In this document: one piece after another, positions 21,981-29,379 of the stretch
How the letters are laid out: the number at the start of each line of letters is the position of its first letter
Numbering within the stretch: the stretch's first letter is position 1
Assembly (NCBI GenBank): GCA_002421005.1
Contig: DIJC01000024.1
Location: forward strand, 180,978-210,584
From: Enterobacteriaceae bacterium UBA5654
GTDB taxonomy: Bacteria > Pseudomonadota > Gammaproteobacteria > Enterobacterales > Enterobacteriaceae
DNA length: 29,607 bases
Direction of reading: 5' to 3'
Program-made: the position numbers and the translations under genes
The notes under the pieces: model-generated
The model's input: only the letters and a program-made list of their open reading frames with translations
Databases searched by the model: none
What the model was told of the DNA's origin: nothing

Positions 21981-22135
21981 TTAACGCTCGTTCAACATAC
22001 TAAACACTCCGCCTGTCAGTGTCTTAAACGCCTGCTTCACCTTCCTGCATTTCATTACCGCCAGCCATCAGCACGATGCACCCTTCCGTGATCTTCACGG
22101 TAACGTCCGTCCCGGTCTCAAACCTGCCTGGGCGA
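21981..22135 (-). pseudogene. symE-like C-terminal fragment 8 (antisense, with deletion)
   Basis: The - strand end reads VKQAFKTLTGGVFSMLNER with a stop at 21981-21983. Compared with the other copies, the stretch for ELREQLYQ is deleted (near 22041-22045), and a MADG-like part was changed to MAGGNEMQE. It joins the final rhs stub. Confidence 0.6.
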
Positions 22136-22162
22136 GGCAATCGCATTTTGCCGTGAAGCGAA

Positions 22163-22266
22163 ATGATCACTGACATCGCTCTGCATTACGCCGGGCAATA
22201 TGCCGACGGTAAAACGGGTTTACACTATAATTATGACCCGCAGGTCGGACGGTTTGTGGTGCAGCA
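22163..22266 (+). pseudogene. Terminal rhs stub without toxin
   Basis: Starting at ATG 22163 the frame reads MITDIALHYAGQYADGKTG, LHYNYDPQVGRFVVQ, the same rhs tip as in the other cassettes, lacking LFRYY. After GTGGTGCAG the homology stops and the frame runs into unrelated sequence holding the yicC terminator. No toxin or immunity gene follows. It marks the right edge of the rhs array. Confidence 0.8.
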
Positions 22267-22282
22267 GCCAAAAGACGATCCC

Positions 22283-22309
22283 AATAAAAAAGCCTGCTTC
22301 CCACAGGCT
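22283..22309 (-). terminator. yicC terminator
   Basis: On the - strand: stem AGCCTG / CAGGCT with a 7-nt loop, followed by TTTTTATTGG. It lies 45 nt past the yicC stop. Confidence 0.75.
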
Positions 22310-22353
22310 CCCGGAATCACTTCGCGCAGTAAATATCCTGCCCTTAAAATCGC

Positions 22354-23217
22354 TTACTCGATGTTCTGAATCTGTTCCCGCATCTGCTCAATCAGCACTT
22401 TCAGCTCAATCGCAGAATTAGTCACTTCAGCATTAATCGACTTCGACGCCAGGGTATTCGATTCGCGGTTAAATTCCTGCATCATAAAGTCCAGACGGCG
22501 GCCGACGGCTTCTTTTTTCTTCAGGATGTTCCAGGTTTCTTTAACGTGCGCTTCGAGGCGATCCAGTTCTTCCGCGACGTCAATGCGCTGGGCCATCAGC
22601 ACCAGCTCTTGTTCCAGACGGTTGTTTTCCAACTGGACGTTAGCATCTTCCAGTTTTGCCACCAGACGTTCGCGCTGCCACTGTAAAATCTCCGGCATAT
22701 GGGCGCGGACTTTAACTACTTCTGCGCTCACACCGTCCAGCCGCTGTTCGATCAGCGCTTTCAGCGCCTGGCCTTCGGTTTCACGGGCGACGATAAAGTC
22801 ATCCAGCGTGCCGTCCAGCGCGGCGAGGATTTGAGCGGCAATCGCATCCAGATCCTGTTCCTGAGCGGCCATTACGCCCGGCCAGCGCAGGATATCGACC
22901 GGATTAATCTCCCCTTCGTCGCTCTGCATTTTGACCCAGTTCGCGGCAGTCACGAGCTGTTTCGCGAGCTTCTCATTCAGGTTCAGTTCACTCTGGGCAC
23001 TGGCATCGGGTTCAAAACGCAGGCTGCACTCGACTTTACCGCGCGTCAGGCGGGTACGAATACGCTCGCGCACCACCGGCTCAAGGCTACGGAACTGCTC
23101 CGGCAAACGAAAATACGTTTCCAGATAACGCTGGTTTACCGAGCGCATTTCCCAGGTGGCGCTACCCCATTCGCCCTTGATTTCACGGCGGGCATAAGCG
23201 GTCATACTGCGGATCAT
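22354..23217 (-). CDS. yicC: YicC family endoribonuclease
   Basis: 287 aa from the ATG at 23217, the E. coli length. An upstream in-frame ATG at 23265 would add 16 residues not found in the family and lie across the promoter. The start MIRSMTAYARREIKGEWG and the end EFNRESNTLASKSINAEVT are the YicC/YloC hallmarks; a coiled-coil-like centre (ENNRLEQELVLMAQRIDV) lies between. YicC is reported as an endoribonuclease involved in sRNA turnover and stationary-phase growth. It is transcribed divergently from rph. Downstream lies the edge of the rhs array, where dinD is found in E. coli. Confidence 0.96.
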   Translation of the reverse strand: MIRSMTAYARREIKGEWGSATWEMRSVNQRYLETYFRLPEQFRSLEPVVRERIRTRLTRGKVECSLRFEPDASAQSELNLNEKLAKQLVTAANWVKMQSDEGEINPVDILRWPGVMAAQEQDLDAIAAQILAALDGTLDDFIVARETEGQALKALIEQRLDGVSAEVVKVRAHMPEILQWQRERLVAKLEDANVQLENNRLEQELVLMAQRIDVAEELDRLEAHVKETWNILKKKEAVGRRLDFMMQEFNRESNTLASKSINAEVTNSAIELKVLIEQMREQIQNIE

Positions 23218-23250
23218 AAACGTTCCTGTTTTTAAAGGAGAGATGGGAGG

Positions 23251-23256
23251 ATTATA
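23251..23256 (-). promoter_or_regulatory. Candidate -10 box for yicC
   Basis: TATAAT on the - strand (ATTATA on +), 34 nt upstream of the yicC ATG. No convincing -35 box at 16-18 nt was found, so the assignment rests on the -10 alone. Confidence 0.4.
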
Positions 23257-23300
23257 GCTATCCATGCCTTGTCATGATAGGAATAACCGCCGGAAGCCCG

Positions 23301-23306
23301 TATAAT
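23301..23306 (+). promoter_or_regulatory. Candidate -10 box for rph-pyrE
   Basis: A perfect TATAAT 37 nt upstream of the rph ATG, inside CCCGTATAATGCGC. The -35 region is poor (around 23278 TAGGAA). It would drive the rph-pyrE operon. Confidence 0.55.
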
Positions 23307-23342
23307 GCGCAGCCACATTCGTTCTAAGCCGGAGAATTCAAC

Positions 23343-24059
23343 ATGCGTCCAGCAGGCCGTAGCGTCAATCAGGTGCGTCCCGTCACCCTGACCCGTAACT
23401 ATACAAAACACGCAGAAGGCTCCGTGCTGGTCGAATTTGGTGATACCAAAGTTCTGTGCACTGCGTCTATTGATGAAGGCGTGCCGCGCTTCCTGAAAGG
23501 TCAGGGGCAGGGCTGGATCACCGCCGAGTACGGTATGCTGCCGCGCTCAACCCATACCCGTAACGCGCGCGAAGCGGCGAAGGGTAAACAGGGCGGTCGC
23601 ACGATGGAAATTCAGCGTCTGATTGCCCGCGCGCTGCGTGCGGCGGTGGATCTCAAAGCGCTGGGCGAGTTCACCATTACCCTCGACTGTGACGTGATCC
23701 AGGCCGATGGCGGTACGCGCACCGCATCCATTACCGGTGCCTGCGTGGCGCTGGCCGATGCGCTGAATAAGCTGGTCGCAGCCGGTAAGCTGAAAACTAA
23801 TCCGCTGAAAGGCATGGTGGCAGCCGTCTCCGTGGGCATCGTCAATGGTGAAGCGGTCTGCGATCTGGAGTACGTCGAAGACTCAGCGGCAGAGACAGAT
23901 ATGAACGTGGTGATGACCGAAGACGGTCGCATCATTGAGGTACAGGGAACGGCCGAGGGCGAGCCGTTCACGCATGAAGAGTTACTGACCCTGCTGGCGC
24001 TGGCGCGAGGGGGAATAGAGTCCATTGTGGCGACGCAGAAGGCGGCGTTAGAAAATTAG
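23343..24059 (+). CDS. rph: Ribonuclease PH (full length)
   Basis: 238 aa, the full length of active RNase PH, without the C-terminal frameshift known from E. coli K-12. The enzyme trims tRNA 3' ends using phosphate. Motifs include NYTKHAEGSVLVEFGDTKVL, GGRTMEIQRLIARALRAAVD, TLDCDVIQADGGTRTASITG and the C-terminal TEDGRIIEVQGTAEGEPF. GGAG precedes the ATG. The stop lies 5 nt before the pyrE attenuator hairpin, the right distance for ribosome-coupled attenuation. Confidence 0.97.
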   Translation: MRPAGRSVNQVRPVTLTRNYTKHAEGSVLVEFGDTKVLCTASIDEGVPRFLKGQGQGWITAEYGMLPRSTHTRNAREAAKGKQGGRTMEIQRLIARALRAAVDLKALGEFTITLDCDVIQADGGTRTASITGACVALADALNKLVAAGKLKTNPLKGMVAAVSVGIVNGEAVCDLEYVEDSAAETDMNVVMTEDGRIIEVQGTAEGEPFTHEELLTLLALARGGIESIVATQKAALEN

Positions 24060-24064
24060 TTTTT

Positions 24065-24092
24065 AAGGCGACTGAGAAGTCGCCTTTTTTTT
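24065..24092 (+). terminator. pyrE attenuator
   Basis: A 9-bp perfect stem AAGGCGACT / AGTCGCCTT, loop GAGA, followed by eight T. It lies between the rph stop and pyrE. In E. coli the equivalent attenuator makes pyrE expression respond to UTP: when polymerase is slow, ribosomes finishing rph prevent the hairpin. With an intact rph here, that coupling should work. Confidence 0.88.
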
Positions 24093-24124
24093 GCCTGTAA
24101 TAAAGTGAGATGAGGAGCAGATCC

Positions 24125-24766
24125 ATGAAACCATATCAGCGACAGTTTATTGAGTTTGCGCTTGGCAAGCAGGTACTGAAGTTTGGCGAGTTTACGCTGA
24201 AGTCCGGGCGCAAAAGCCCTTATTTCTTCAACGCCGGGCTGTTTAATACCGGCCGCGATTTGGCGCTGTTAGGTCGTTTTTATGCGGAAGCCCTGGTGGA
24301 TTCCGGTATCGAGTTCGATCTGCTGTTTGGTCCGGCCTATAAAGGCATTCCGATTGCGACTACCACCGCCGTTGCGCTGGCTGAGCATCATGACCGCGAT
24401 TTACCGTACTGCTTTAACCGTAAAGAAGCCAAAACCCACGGCGAGGGCGGCAACCTGGTCGGTAGCCCGTTGCAGGGCCGGGTGATGCTGGTTGATGATG
24501 TGATCACTGCAGGCACCGCCATTCGTGAGTCGATGGAGATTATTCAGGCCCACGGCGCACAGCTGGCGGGCGTACTGATTTCGCTGGATCGCCAGGAACG
24601 CGGACGCGGCGAGATTTCTGCCATTCAGGAAGTTGAGCGCGATTACGGTTGCAAGGTGATTTCGATCATCACGCTGAAAGAGCTGATTGCCTACCTCGAA
24701 GAGCAGCCGGAAATGGCGGCGCATCTGGCGGCGGTGCGGGCGTATCGGGAAGCGTTTGGCGTGTAA
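24125..24766 (+). CDS. pyrE: Orotate phosphoribosyltransferase
   Basis: 213 aa from ATG 24125 (MKPYQRQFIEFALGKQVL), the E. coli start and length; GAGGAG lies upstream. It joins orotate to PRPP to make orotidine 5'-phosphate in pyrimidine synthesis. The PRPP-binding motif VMLVDDVITAGTA and the flexible-loop region NRKEAKTHGEGG are present. It is the second gene of the rph-pyrE operon behind the attenuator. Confidence 0.98.
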   Translation: MKPYQRQFIEFALGKQVLKFGEFTLKSGRKSPYFFNAGLFNTGRDLALLGRFYAEALVDSGIEFDLLFGPAYKGIPIATTTAVALAEHHDRDLPYCFNRKEAKTHGEGGNLVGSPLQGRVMLVDDVITAGTAIRESMEIIQAHGAQLAGVLISLDRQERGRGEISAIQEVERDYGCKVISIITLKELIAYLEEQPEMAAHLAAVRAYREAFGV

Positions 24767-24771
24767 AATTT

Positions 24772-24794
24772 ACCCGGCAGGCTGTCTGCCGGGT
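24772..24794. terminator. Convergent terminator between pyrE and the SMP-30 gene
   Basis: A 9-bp perfect stem ACCCGGCAG / CTGCCGGGT, loop GCTGT, flanked by AAAATTT on the pyrE side. It sits in the 33-nt gap between the converging genes and could serve both, although the T-tracts are short. Confidence 0.65.
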
Positions 24795-24799
24795 AGGGT

Positions 24800-25816
24800 T
24801 CAGATCAATTTTGCGCCCTGCGTATTCACGAACAGTGAATAGATCGATGTACTGGAAGCCATAAACAGCCGGTTGCGCTGTTCGCCGCCGAAGCACAGGT
24901 TGGCGCAGCGCTCTGGCAGCTTAATCGTGCCGATGTGTTTGCCCTGTGGATTGAAAACCCTTACGCCATCCAGTTCTTCCGTCCCGGTGCCCCAGCCGCA
25001 CCACAGGTTGCCGTCAACGTCGCAGGCAATGCCGTCCGCCGTGCCGTTACCGCAATCAATATGCACTCGTCTGTTTTGCAGCGCGTTATCAACGACATCC
25101 CATGCCAGAATGAGTCTGTTTGGTGCGGCGCGGCTTTCCACCACGTACAGGATTTTTTCATCGGGGGAAAAGCATAGCCCGTTCGGGCCTTTCACATCGC
25201 CCAGAACCACGCTTAGCTTGCGGCTTTCCGGGTCCAGTCGATAGACATTCTGCGGGAGTTGCGGCGTGGCTTTATGGCCTTCATAAAAACCGGTGATGCC
25301 AAACGGCGGATCGGTAAACCAGACTGAGCCATCTGATTTCACGACAATGTCATTAGGCGAGTTAAGCGGTTTGCCCTCAAAGCTGTCGGCCAGCACGGTG
25401 AGGGTGCCGTCATATTCGGTGCGGGTGATGCGACGGGTATCGTGTTCACAACTGATCAGCCGACCCTGTCGGTCACGGGCATGGCCGTTGGCGTTGTTTG
25501 CCGGGCGACGAAAGACGCTGGTTTCTCCGCTCAGTTCATCCCAGCGCATGATGGCGTTGTTGGGAATATCACTCCACAGCAGCATTTGCATATCGCCAAA
25601 CCAGACCGGACCTTCCGCCCAGCGAAAACCGGTGGCGATTTGTTCCACCTTCGCGCTGGCGACCATGTAACGGCGAAAGCTGTCATCAACCGCAATGAGA
25701 CGTGGATCGGGATAACGTTCGGAAGGTGTCCAGCCGGCAAAACTTTTTTGACTCAGCAGTAACGTTGCGGTTGCCAGCCCGCTCAGTTTTAGCAGTTCCC
25801 GTCGTGATGTCGCCAT
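24800..25816 (-). CDS. Tat-exported SMP-30/gluconolactonase-like protein
   Basis: 338 aa from ATG 25816, chosen because AAGGA lies 8 nt upstream and the Tat signal begins at once: ATSRRELLKLSGLATATLLL, then a cleavage region at SFAGW. The mature protein is a six-bladed beta-propeller of the SMP-30/gluconolactonase/LRE family: FRWAEGPVWFGD (metal glutamate), KPLNSPNDIVVKSDGSVWFT (asparagine/aspartate), GPNGLCFSPDEKILYV and GTADGIACDVDGNLW. A periplasmic lactone hydrolase is likely; the substrate is unknown. It lies between pyrE and slmA, which are adjacent in E. coli, so it is a lineage-specific insertion. Confidence 0.88.
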   Translation of the reverse strand: MATSRRELLKLSGLATATLLLSQKSFAGWTPSERYPDPRLIAVDDSFRRYMVASAKVEQIATGFRWAEGPVWFGDMQMLLWSDIPNNAIMRWDELSGETSVFRRPANNANGHARDRQGRLISCEHDTRRITRTEYDGTLTVLADSFEGKPLNSPNDIVVKSDGSVWFTDPPFGITGFYEGHKATPQLPQNVYRLDPESRKLSVVLGDVKGPNGLCFSPDEKILYVVESRAAPNRLILAWDVVDNALQNRRVHIDCGNGTADGIACDVDGNLWCGWGTGTEELDGVRVFNPQGKHIGTIKLPERCANLCFGGEQRNRLFMASSTSIYSLFVNTQGAKLI

Positions 25817-25965
25817 CGAACTTGTCCTTATCTTATAAAAGAGGAGCCTGAAGAATACCAGGAGAGTGGGAGGGGAAAGCATCTGGCAATTCAACGAATT
25901 ACCCTGGAGCTTTTTACAAATTGCAGCGGGGAATAATGCAGCCCCGGCGGGCTGCATGGGCGTGA

Positions 25966-26562
25966 TTACTGGAGTTGTGCGGCAATCAGCGGCCAGCGGG
26001 CGTCGAAGTCGTCCGTCGGGCGATATTTGAAATCGCTGCGCACAAAGCGCGACAGCATGCCTTCGCAGAATGCCAGTAGCTGGCTTGCCAGCAGGGTTTC
26101 ATCGGTGACATAGCCTTCACCTTCGCGCATTCTTTTTTCGCGCAGTACCTGACGCAACTGGGCTTCGATACGTTCGAAAAGCTGGCTGATACGCCCCTGG
26201 AGCCGATCCTGTTCGAACATCAGCGCGTGCCCGGTAAGAATGCGCGTCAGCCCCGGATTACGCTCACCAAACCCCAGAATCAGCAGCACGATCAGGCGCA
26301 GGCGCGCGGTGGTATCCTTCTCGTCTTTGAGGATCAGATTGATGCGGGTAATCAGGCTATCTTCGATAAATTCAATCAGGCTATCGAACATGCGCGTTTT
26401 GCTGGGAAAATGACGGTACAACGCCGCTTCGGAAACGCCTACGGAAGCGGCGAGTTTCGCCGTGGTAATGCGTTGACTGCCATCGCTGGATTCAAGCATT
26501 AACGCCAGAGATTGAAGTATTTCTTCGCGACGGTTCCTTTTCGCGGTTTGTTTTTCTGCCAT
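25966..26562 (-). CDS. slmA: Nucleoid occlusion factor SlmA
   Basis: 198 aa from ATG 26562 (MAEKQTAKRNRREEILQSLA), the E. coli length; the longer frame to 26622 is discarded. It is a TetR-family protein: N-terminal helix-turn-helix ITTAKLAASVGVSEAALYRH, FPSKTRMFDSL, then an all-helical dimer domain. SlmA binds specific sites on the chromosome and blocks FtsZ ring assembly over the nucleoid. The gene is separated from the SMP-30-like gene by 149 nt with no other feature. Confidence 0.97.
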   Translation of the reverse strand: MAEKQTAKRNRREEILQSLALMLESSDGSQRITTAKLAASVGVSEAALYRHFPSKTRMFDSLIEFIEDSLITRINLILKDEKDTTARLRLIVLLILGFGERNPGLTRILTGHALMFEQDRLQGRISQLFERIEAQLRQVLREKRMREGEGYVTDETLLASQLLAFCEGMLSRFVRSDFKYRPTDDFDARWPLIAAQLQ

Positions 26563-26615
26563 GTTGCAAAATACCCCTGAAAATAAACAATGGTCAGGCG
26601 AGCATCCACACAGCG

Positions 26616-26639
26616 ACCGCAAACCGGAAAGTTTGCGGT
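26616..26639. other. Perfect hairpin between dut and slmA
   Basis: A 9-bp perfect inverted repeat ACCGCAAAC / GTTTGCGGT with a 6-nt loop, in the 117-nt gap between dut and slmA (both on the - strand). There is no T-run on either side, so it is not a standard terminator; it could be an operator or an mRNA element. Confidence 0.5.
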
Positions 26640-26679
26640 AATGTTATTGCGCTTGTGCGCTGTGGGATGCGTTAACGTT

Positions 26680-27138
26680 TTATTTGCGCCCGGAGTGACC
26701 GAAGCCGCCTTCGCCACGATCGGTGGCATCAAACGCGTCCACCAGATTAAATTCAGCCTGTACGACCGGAACAAATACCATCTGGGCGATGCGCTCGCCT
26801 GGCTCGATGGTGAAGTTGTCCTGCCCACGGTTCCAGATGGATACCATCAGTTGGCCCTGATAGTCGGAATCGATCAGGCCCACCAGATTGCCCAGTACGA
26901 TGCCGTGCTTATGGCCGAGGCCTGAACGCGGCAGCATGACCGCCGCCAGAGAGGGATCGGCGATATGAATAGCCAGCCCGGTAGGCAGCAGCGCGGTTGC
27001 GCCGGGTGCCAGCTCAATGGCTTCGTCAAGGCAGGCACGCAGGTCAAGACCGGCAGAGCCGGAGGTGGCATAGGTCGGCAGCGGGAATTGCTCGCCAACA
27101 CGCGGGTCCAGAATCTTAACGTCGATTTTTTTCATCAT
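26680..27138 (-). CDS. dut: dUTP diphosphatase
   Basis: 152 aa from the double ATG at 27138/27135 (MMKKIDVKILDPRVGEQF). It overlaps the end of coaBC by ~20 nt. All five dUTPase motifs are visible: GSAGLDLRA, PRSGLGHKHG, GNLVGLIDSDYQG, GERIAQMVFVPV and RGEGGFGHSG. The enzyme hydrolyses dUTP to dUMP, keeping uracil out of DNA and feeding dTMP synthesis. A longer frame to 27237 lies inside coaBC and is not used. Confidence 0.98.
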   Translation of the reverse strand: MMKKIDVKILDPRVGEQFPLPTYATSGSAGLDLRACLDEAIELAPGATALLPTGLAIHIADPSLAAVMLPRSGLGHKHGIVLGNLVGLIDSDYQGQLMVSIWNRGQDNFTIEPGERIAQMVFVPVVQAEFNLVDAFDATDRGEGGFGHSGRK

Positions 27139-28327
27139 AACGGGTAACGATCTCGTCGAGTAATAATTGGCCCAGGAGTTCTTTGCGCTCAAGCGGTAAG
27201 ACTTTATCTCCATCCTGCCAGAAAAGGTGCAAGGCATTGGTGTCGCTGTTAAAGCCCTGATTCGCCAGCGAAACGTCGTTCGCGCAGATCAAATCAAGGT
27301 TTTTACGGGTTCGCTTCTGCCGGGCGTATTCTTCCACATTAGTTGTTTCGGCGGCAAACCCTACGACGTAGGGACGATGGTCGTTAAGTGCGGCGACGCC
27401 AGCGACAATGTCCGGGTTTTTGACCATTTTTATTGTTAATTCATCGCCTTGCTTTTTAATTTTTTCTTCAGCAATCGCGATGGCGCGATAGTCTGCCACG
27501 GCAGCGCAGCCAATAAAAATATGCTGCTGCTGCGCGCTTGCCTGGACTGCCGCTTCCATTTCCAGCGCGGTAGTGACGTCCACCCGCTGAACGCGCGGCG
27601 GTGTGGGTAACGCCACCGGACCCGCCACCAGGGTGACGTTGGCGCCGCGTTTTGCGGCGGCGGCGGCGATGGCAAACCCCATCTTCCCGGAACTGTGGTT
27701 CGAAATGTAGCGTACCGGATCCAACGGCTCACGCGTGGGGCCAGCGGTAACCATAATATTGAGATGTTGCAGATCGTTGACGGGCGAAAAATGGGCCGCA
27801 GCCATATCGACAATCGTCAGTGGGTCGAGCATCCGCCCCGGGCCGATATCGCCACACGCCTGGCTACCGCTGTCCGGTCCCCAGAGCAGCAGCCCACGCT
27901 CGGCAAGCAGGTTCAGGTTATGCTGCGTGGCGGCGGCGCGATACATCTGCTGATTCATGGCGGGCACGACGGCAACGGGTGCGGGCGTCGCCAGGCAGAT
28001 GGTGGAAACCAGATCGTTTGCCATGCCTGCGGCGACACGGGCAATTAAATCTGCGGTGGCGGGAGCCAGAATCACCAGGTCGGCCCATTTGCCCAGCTCA
28101 ATATGGCCCATTGCGGCTTCGGCTGCCGGATCAAGCAGGCTATCGGAAACCGGGTATCCAGAAACCGCCTGTAAGCTCAGGGGCGTGATAAAGGCTTTGG
28201 CTGCGTCGGTCATTGCCACGCGCACATCCGCCCCGCGCTCGCGCAGACGACGCACCAGTTCCGGCGTTTTATAGGCAGCGATACCGCCGCTTACGCCGAG
28301 AACGATTTTTTTACCGGCCAGGCTCAT
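27116..28327 (-). CDS. coaBC: Bifunctional phosphopantothenoylcysteine decarboxylase / synthetase
   Basis: 403 aa from ATG 28327 (MSLAGKKIVLGVSGGIAAYK); an adjacent ATG at 28330 is equivalent. The N-terminal half is the flavoprotein CoaC: GGIAAYKTPELVRRL, catalytic GHIELGKWADL, PAMNQQMY and the SQACGDIGPGRML loop. The C-terminal half is CoaB: AGPTREPLDPVRYISNHSSG and KMVKNPDIVAGV with the catalytic lysine. Together they make 4'-phosphopantetheine on the way to coenzyme A. It is three residues shorter than the E. coli protein (near KKQGDEL). It is divergent from radC. Confidence 0.97.
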   Translation of the reverse strand: MSLAGKKIVLGVSGGIAAYKTPELVRRLRERGADVRVAMTDAAKAFITPLSLQAVSGYPVSDSLLDPAAEAAMGHIELGKWADLVILAPATADLIARVAAGMANDLVSTICLATPAPVAVVPAMNQQMYRAAATQHNLNLLAERGLLLWGPDSGSQACGDIGPGRMLDPLTIVDMAAAHFSPVNDLQHLNIMVTAGPTREPLDPVRYISNHSSGKMGFAIAAAAAKRGANVTLVAGPVALPTPPRVQRVDVTTALEMEAAVQASAQQQHIFIGCAAVADYRAIAIAEEKIKKQGDELTIKMVKNPDIVAGVAALNDHRPYVVGFAAETTNVEEYARQKRTRKNLDLICANDVSLANQGFNSDTNALHLFWQDGDKVLPLERKELLGQLLLDEIVTRYDEKNRR

Positions 28328-28391
28328 CATGATCTTTCCTGTTGGATTGCACCAGAAGCTGGGCATTTTATCACAATCCTGGTAGCACTGT

Positions 28392-28437
28392 GCGCCCTGG
28401 GCGCTTTCACTTTGCGAGTGACTACGCAAGAGTGAAA
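28392..28437. other. Two adjacent inverted repeats between coaBC and radC
   Basis: GCGCCC-T-GGGCGC (28392-28404) is followed directly by TTTCACTTTGCG (28405-28416) and its near-perfect inverse CGCAAGAGTGAAA (28425-28437, one extra base). They lie in the 170-nt divergent gap. Their role is unknown; an operator or a transcript-leader structure for radC is possible. Confidence 0.5.
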
Positions 28438-28497
28438 AAGGCAGGTCGATGCGCCGGACCAGCTATGGCAGCATATTCCCTCACAGCCAGGGGGGAT

Positions 28498-29163
28498 ATG
28501 AAAACAGCCGCTGAAGAGTTACCGCGCGAGAAAATGCTGCGTTCAGGCATTGAATCGCTTAGCGAAACAGAGCTGCTGGCGCTGTTTTTACGCACCGGCA
28601 CGCGCGGCAAAAATGTGATGAAGCTGGCGGCAGACTTATTAAATCATTTTAACTCTCTTTCCGACCTGATGGCGGCAGATTTGTCACAGTTCGCCGAAAT
28701 TGGCGGCATCGGCATCGCCACATACGCGCAGCTTCGGGCCATTCCTGAAATATCCCGCCGCTGCTATATCGAACGCCTGCGAGCGAAGCGCGCGCTGTTG
28801 AGTCCTGAACTGACGCGGGAGTTTTTACAGAGCCAACTGGTGGGTGAAGCGCGCGAGGTGTTTATGGTGATCTATCTTGATAGCCAGCTTCAGGTACTCA
28901 ACTATCAGCGGCTTTTTGCCGGTACGCTTAGCCACGTTGAGGTGCATCCGCGTGAAATTGTACGAGAAGCCATCAAAGTCAACGCGGCCTCCGTGATCCT
29001 TGCACATAATCATCCTTCCGGTAGCGCCGAACCGAGTAAAGCAGATAAGATGATCACCGAACGTGTGGTAAACTGCTGTCAGCTAATGGATATTCGCGTA
29101 CTTGATCACCTGGTGATTGGACGTGGCGAGTACGTTTCCTTTGCGGAAAGAGGCTTAATTTAG
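28498..29163 (+). CDS. radC: RadC/YicR family JAMM-domain protein
   Basis: 221 aa from ATG 28498, with AGGGGGGAT just upstream; the open frame continues to 28342 but the family start (PREKMLRSGIESLSETELLA) fits here. It has an N-terminal helix-hairpin-helix-like region (FAEIGGIGIATYAQL) and a C-terminal JAMM/MPN+ domain with VEVHPREIVREAIKVNA and the metal motif AHNHPSGSAEPSKAD. Despite the name, a DNA repair role is not supported in E. coli and its function is unclear. It is divergent from coaBC and followed by rpmB. Confidence 0.95.
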   Translation: MKTAAEELPREKMLRSGIESLSETELLALFLRTGTRGKNVMKLAADLLNHFNSLSDLMAADLSQFAEIGGIGIATYAQLRAIPEISRRCYIERLRAKRALLSPELTREFLQSQLVGEAREVFMVIYLDSQLQVLNYQRLFAGTLSHVEVHPREIVREAIKVNAASVILAHNHPSGSAEPSKADKMITERVVNCCQLMDIRVLDHLVIGRGEYVSFAERGLI

Positions 29164-29205
29164 CCCTGTCGGCGCGATCCATCGGGATCTTTGTCTGTTC
29201 GGGAC

Positions 29206-29234
29206 TTGAGCACATCGCCGACACAGCGTATACT
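29206..29234 (+). promoter_or_regulatory. Sigma-70-type promoter upstream of rpmB
   Basis: TTGAGC (29206-29211), 17-nt spacer, TATACT (29229-29234). The start would be about 29241, giving a ~140-nt leader before rpmB. The GC-rich leader (29245-29340) holds no gene; it may fold. Confidence 0.7.
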
Positions 29235-29379
29235 ACGCCACCTTTGAGAATCTCGGGTTTGGCATTTGGGCCTGGTAATCGCGAGTTCACTTAGAACCGC
29301 CGTGACCAGGCTTTACAGCCTGACGAGGCGTCAATACCCCATACGAAGCTCGAGCTAATTTGATTTTTGGAGAATAGAC

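Noticed and set aside
12250..22270. Transposon or prophage origin of the array
   Set aside because: No transposase, integrase, phage gene or terminal inverted repeat was seen; the repeats are rhs tips, hairpins and symE remnants.
28328..28429. N-terminal extension of CoaBC; similar extensions for YicC (to 23265), SlmA (to 26622) and Dut (to 27237)
   Set aside because: The extensions do not resemble the conserved proteins, and the internal ATGs give the known E. coli starts and lengths.
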